A stretch of 64,000 nt of DNA from Apostichopus japonicus (taxonomy: Eukaryota; Echinodermata; Holothuroidea; Aspidochirotida; Stichopodidae): positions 26,600,960-26,664,959 of the forward strand of contig NC_092563.1 of NCBI RefSeq assembly GCF_037975245.1, in the 5' to 3' direction. Both the position numbers and the translations under genes were made by a program. Within the stretch, counting starts at the first letter, position 1. Every line of letters starts with the position of its first letter. Positions 61,544 through 64,000 of this stretch are shown here, piece after piece. The notes beneath the pieces were generated by a model. It was not told the origin of the DNA and did no database searches. It was given only the letters and a program-made list of their open reading frames with translations.

Positions 61544-64000
61544 TCGACTGATTTCACTATACTGTTAAGCGGACGTTTAATGAAAACTAAGGACCATATT
61601 TTGACGTCTTTATAGGGTATTTTACTTAGCTTGGTTTTGCTTCCTTTTATGATTCCCTTTGATCATGAAAGAAACTATGTAAGTCTTTAATTCTTTTTTT
61701 TTCCATTTTATTGATAAAGCAGCAGTTTAAAAAAAACATAGGAGGCATATTACTAAAGAAATTAGCTATTTCAGATATGATAATCATTTGTAAAGTAGAT
61801 GAAATTGAAACCATATGGTTTTGTGCATGTAAGTAAAGATTTAGCGAGCACAATTAACAGTAAATTTGCAAATTATGACTCATTTATGAAAATGAGCTTT
61901 GACAACTCTGTTCGCACATAATAGTTAAATATAGTGGTGTATTGCCTTCACAGTATTGCCAGCGTGTTACCATCTATATTATTGCCAACGCAGATCAACA
62001 TACCCCAATGAAAACACTGTGTGGTTTTACCCATGCATGCACGACCATTGGGCTAGATGGGTCCAGGCCCCGATCCCCGAGATATTGAGGGGCCGAAAAT
62101 TAGAAGGTTAAATCGGAGAAATAAACTTGAGAAAATAGTGTTCCGCCAGATACATTACTTCCAAATAACAAGCTTCAGTGAACGAGATCTATCTTGGCAA
62201 TGCACTCCTCTGCGCATGCGCTGTACACACATATTTATAGCGCACATGACCTCCTGTCGGCGCTGCAGCTCACGATCAGGTGGGGCCGCAAAATTTATGT
62301 TTGGCTTTGTACCACCATACCTTCACTATATATTCTACAGTGGTTTGCACAGGATTTCAAAGTTGGTTGGGGAGGCGGGACAAATTCCAGTACCCTCACC
62401 CCCCCCCCCCTTCCAACTTATTAAGGTATATGAGGCTGTACTTTCGTTGAAGGGCCAGAGACGAATGAAGGATTGTGTACACGAGGGGGCTGCACTTGGG
62501 TCATTTAGCCGACCCATGTGAAGGAGTTTTGAACGTCAAATGGTACATTCTGATGCATTAGTTAAGTATAGCTTTAAACGCAAGATTGTGCTAGTAAATA
62601 ACTAGCATAAACTCCAAAATCCCCCCGACTAATTTCGGTAGTGACATGGTTCTTCATGGGAGAGCCACATGTGAATGAAGTATTATATAAAGGCATGGGT
62701 ATTGGCGTGGGGTATTTAAAGCCCACCCACTCCCATGTATGATTGGTGTGCGGATCCAGATGATGCATTCTGATGCATAGTTAGACTATACTTTATACTT
62801 TTCTATACTGAGGTAGCCCTATGAAACGGAGGTTTGCTAATAAACATTTTGAGTGAGGTTAAACAATAAAGGATGGGGAAGATTACACCCGTAAGTAGTG
62901 GTTCTATTCTTTCCCAACAGAATACAACGATCCCCCGACTGAACCATACTCCCCCGACTGACGATGGTGGGGTCATGCCCCCACCACCACCACCCTTTTT
63001 GCGAACACCACTGCTTCATAGCATTAAGGTTGAAAACCGAAAACATGTAACGCATACCCCTGTACGTCCGGTTTCATTTTCATTTTCCATTTTATGGTGA
63101 AATATTCTTTGTTGTGTTCTGCAAAGCGAAACAATTACTGAACTATTTGAGAAATGCCACGATCGTGGAACGCTGAATACGACCGACAAAATTTAAGAAA
63201 AGGAATTTATATAAAGAAGTGCATGGTACTGGCGTGAGGTCTTTAAAGCCCACCCACTCCCATATATGAGTGGTCTGGGGATCTTAATGGTGCATTCTGA
63301 GGAATAGTTAGACTATATTTAGGTTTTTATATAAAACGCTTAGCCTAAAAGGGAAATAATAAATTTTAATTTTCTGACTGATAAAGGCAGGGGCCGGAAC
63401 CTTTATAATGTAGGGTTTGCTGCCCTGGGGTTATTAAAGCCGTCTCCGGTGAGGGGGTTGAGGGTCACCCCCCCCTCCCCGGCAAGATATAGACGTCAAA
63501 TGGTGAATTCGAAGGCATATCAAGGCTATAAGGTAGAATTATACCGAAGGTGCCCTATAAACGGAGGTTTTGCTAATAAATATTTTGAGTGAGGTTTAAA
63601 CAAAAAAAAGGACTGGGGAGGGTACACTCATTAGTGGTCCGATTCTTCCTCAACAGAATGCAACGAACACCCGACTGAACCATATCCCCCCGACTGACGG
63701 AGGCCCTACCACCACCACCACCCCTTTTGCCCCTTTTGTTGTATTATGCGAAGCGGAACAATGACTGAACTATTTGAGAAATGCTACGATCCGGCGAGCC
63801 GCTGAATACGACAGAATTTAAAATATATTTATTATTGTTACGTGTCACCCTTCAGCGCTCCAGATGATGATAAGATACTAAGCAACAATGCCAAAAGTCT
63901 TTTGGGAACTGAGAATGAACCGTGAACTTACATATATAATGAACAGAATAAAAAATCGACTGCAACTATACAATCAAAGGTTGACCTTAAAGGGAGTGAA
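61544..64000. other. Downstream flank of paralog B with local tandem repeats
   Basis: No gene recognised. 62690-62960 and 63220-63735 are related units (shared AAAGCCCACCCACTCCCAT, GGAGGTTTTGCTAATAAA and CGACTGAACCATA); the second has a ~220 bp extra block containing G/C runs. The same sequence also forms the right edge of copy A. Confidence 0.5.

Larger units (their letters stand above)
50129..62937 (+). repeat. Copy B of the ~15 kb tandem duplication
   Basis: Starts with TTCTGAGGG from inside BOP1 exon 9 and ends near CAACAGAATACAAC, the counterpart of the copy A junction. It is shorter than copy A owing to deletions at the BOP1 tail and the absence of copy-A insertions. Confidence 0.75.

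Overview
The window is AT-rich animal nuclear DNA with sparse genes: multi-exon genes with GT..AG introns, many DNA-transposon remnants (hAT-like, TTAA/Kolobok-like, foldback), non-LTR and Penelope-like tails, and a gag-pro retroelement. This repeat mix, together with a secreted NIDO-lectin gene, suggests a marine invertebrate, most likely a non-vertebrate deuterostome such as an echinoderm. That assignment is inference; nothing here fixes the species. There are no bacterial-style operons, rRNAs, tRNAs or CRISPR arrays that I can support.

Layout. 1-27.5 kb is a gene-poor mobile-element graveyard: a gag-pro element between ~310 bp direct repeats (75-2582) with a textbook -1 slippery site; tandem LINE tails (3556-4114); a broken tyrosine-recombinase-like gene (7150-7896, minus); a 2.6 kb long-TIR element (8050-10608); a 3.2 kb TTAA-flanked Kolobok-type element with a THAP exon (11902-15104); an 804 bp foldback element with a perfect 8 bp target duplication (16291-17094); Penelope-like tails (18082-18336, 19070-19600); hAT-like non-autonomous elements (20707-21074, 21850-22217, 22540-22939); and a 3 kb element with array-like inverted ends (23372-26358).

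27538-39084 holds a complete BOP1 gene (ribosome biogenesis; PeBoW complex) that I resolve into 13 exons encoding about 843 residues. From the end of BOP1 exon 9 onward, 35221-50128 (copy A) is tandemly duplicated as about 50129-62937 (copy B). Copy A carries the real 3' end of BOP1 and a secreted NIDO plus trefoil-like lectin gene (44196-48723). Copy B carries a wrecked BOP1 tail (50129-51977) and a second, apparently intact NIDO-lectin gene (57722-61543).

The two NIDO-lectin paralogs are the most interesting content. They share exon structure, signal peptide, NIDO domain and an almost unchanged C-terminal domain of unknown identity. The lectin-like middle, however, has many amino-acid replacements, with a drift toward Lys/Arg in copy B. 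The duplication also works as a before/after experiment: copy A has at least four mobile-element insertions (LINE tail, two TTAA elements, one hAT-like element) where copy B keeps the empty site, while copy B has lost BOP1 exons 10 and 12 and holds a foldback element containing a fragment of NIDO exon 1.
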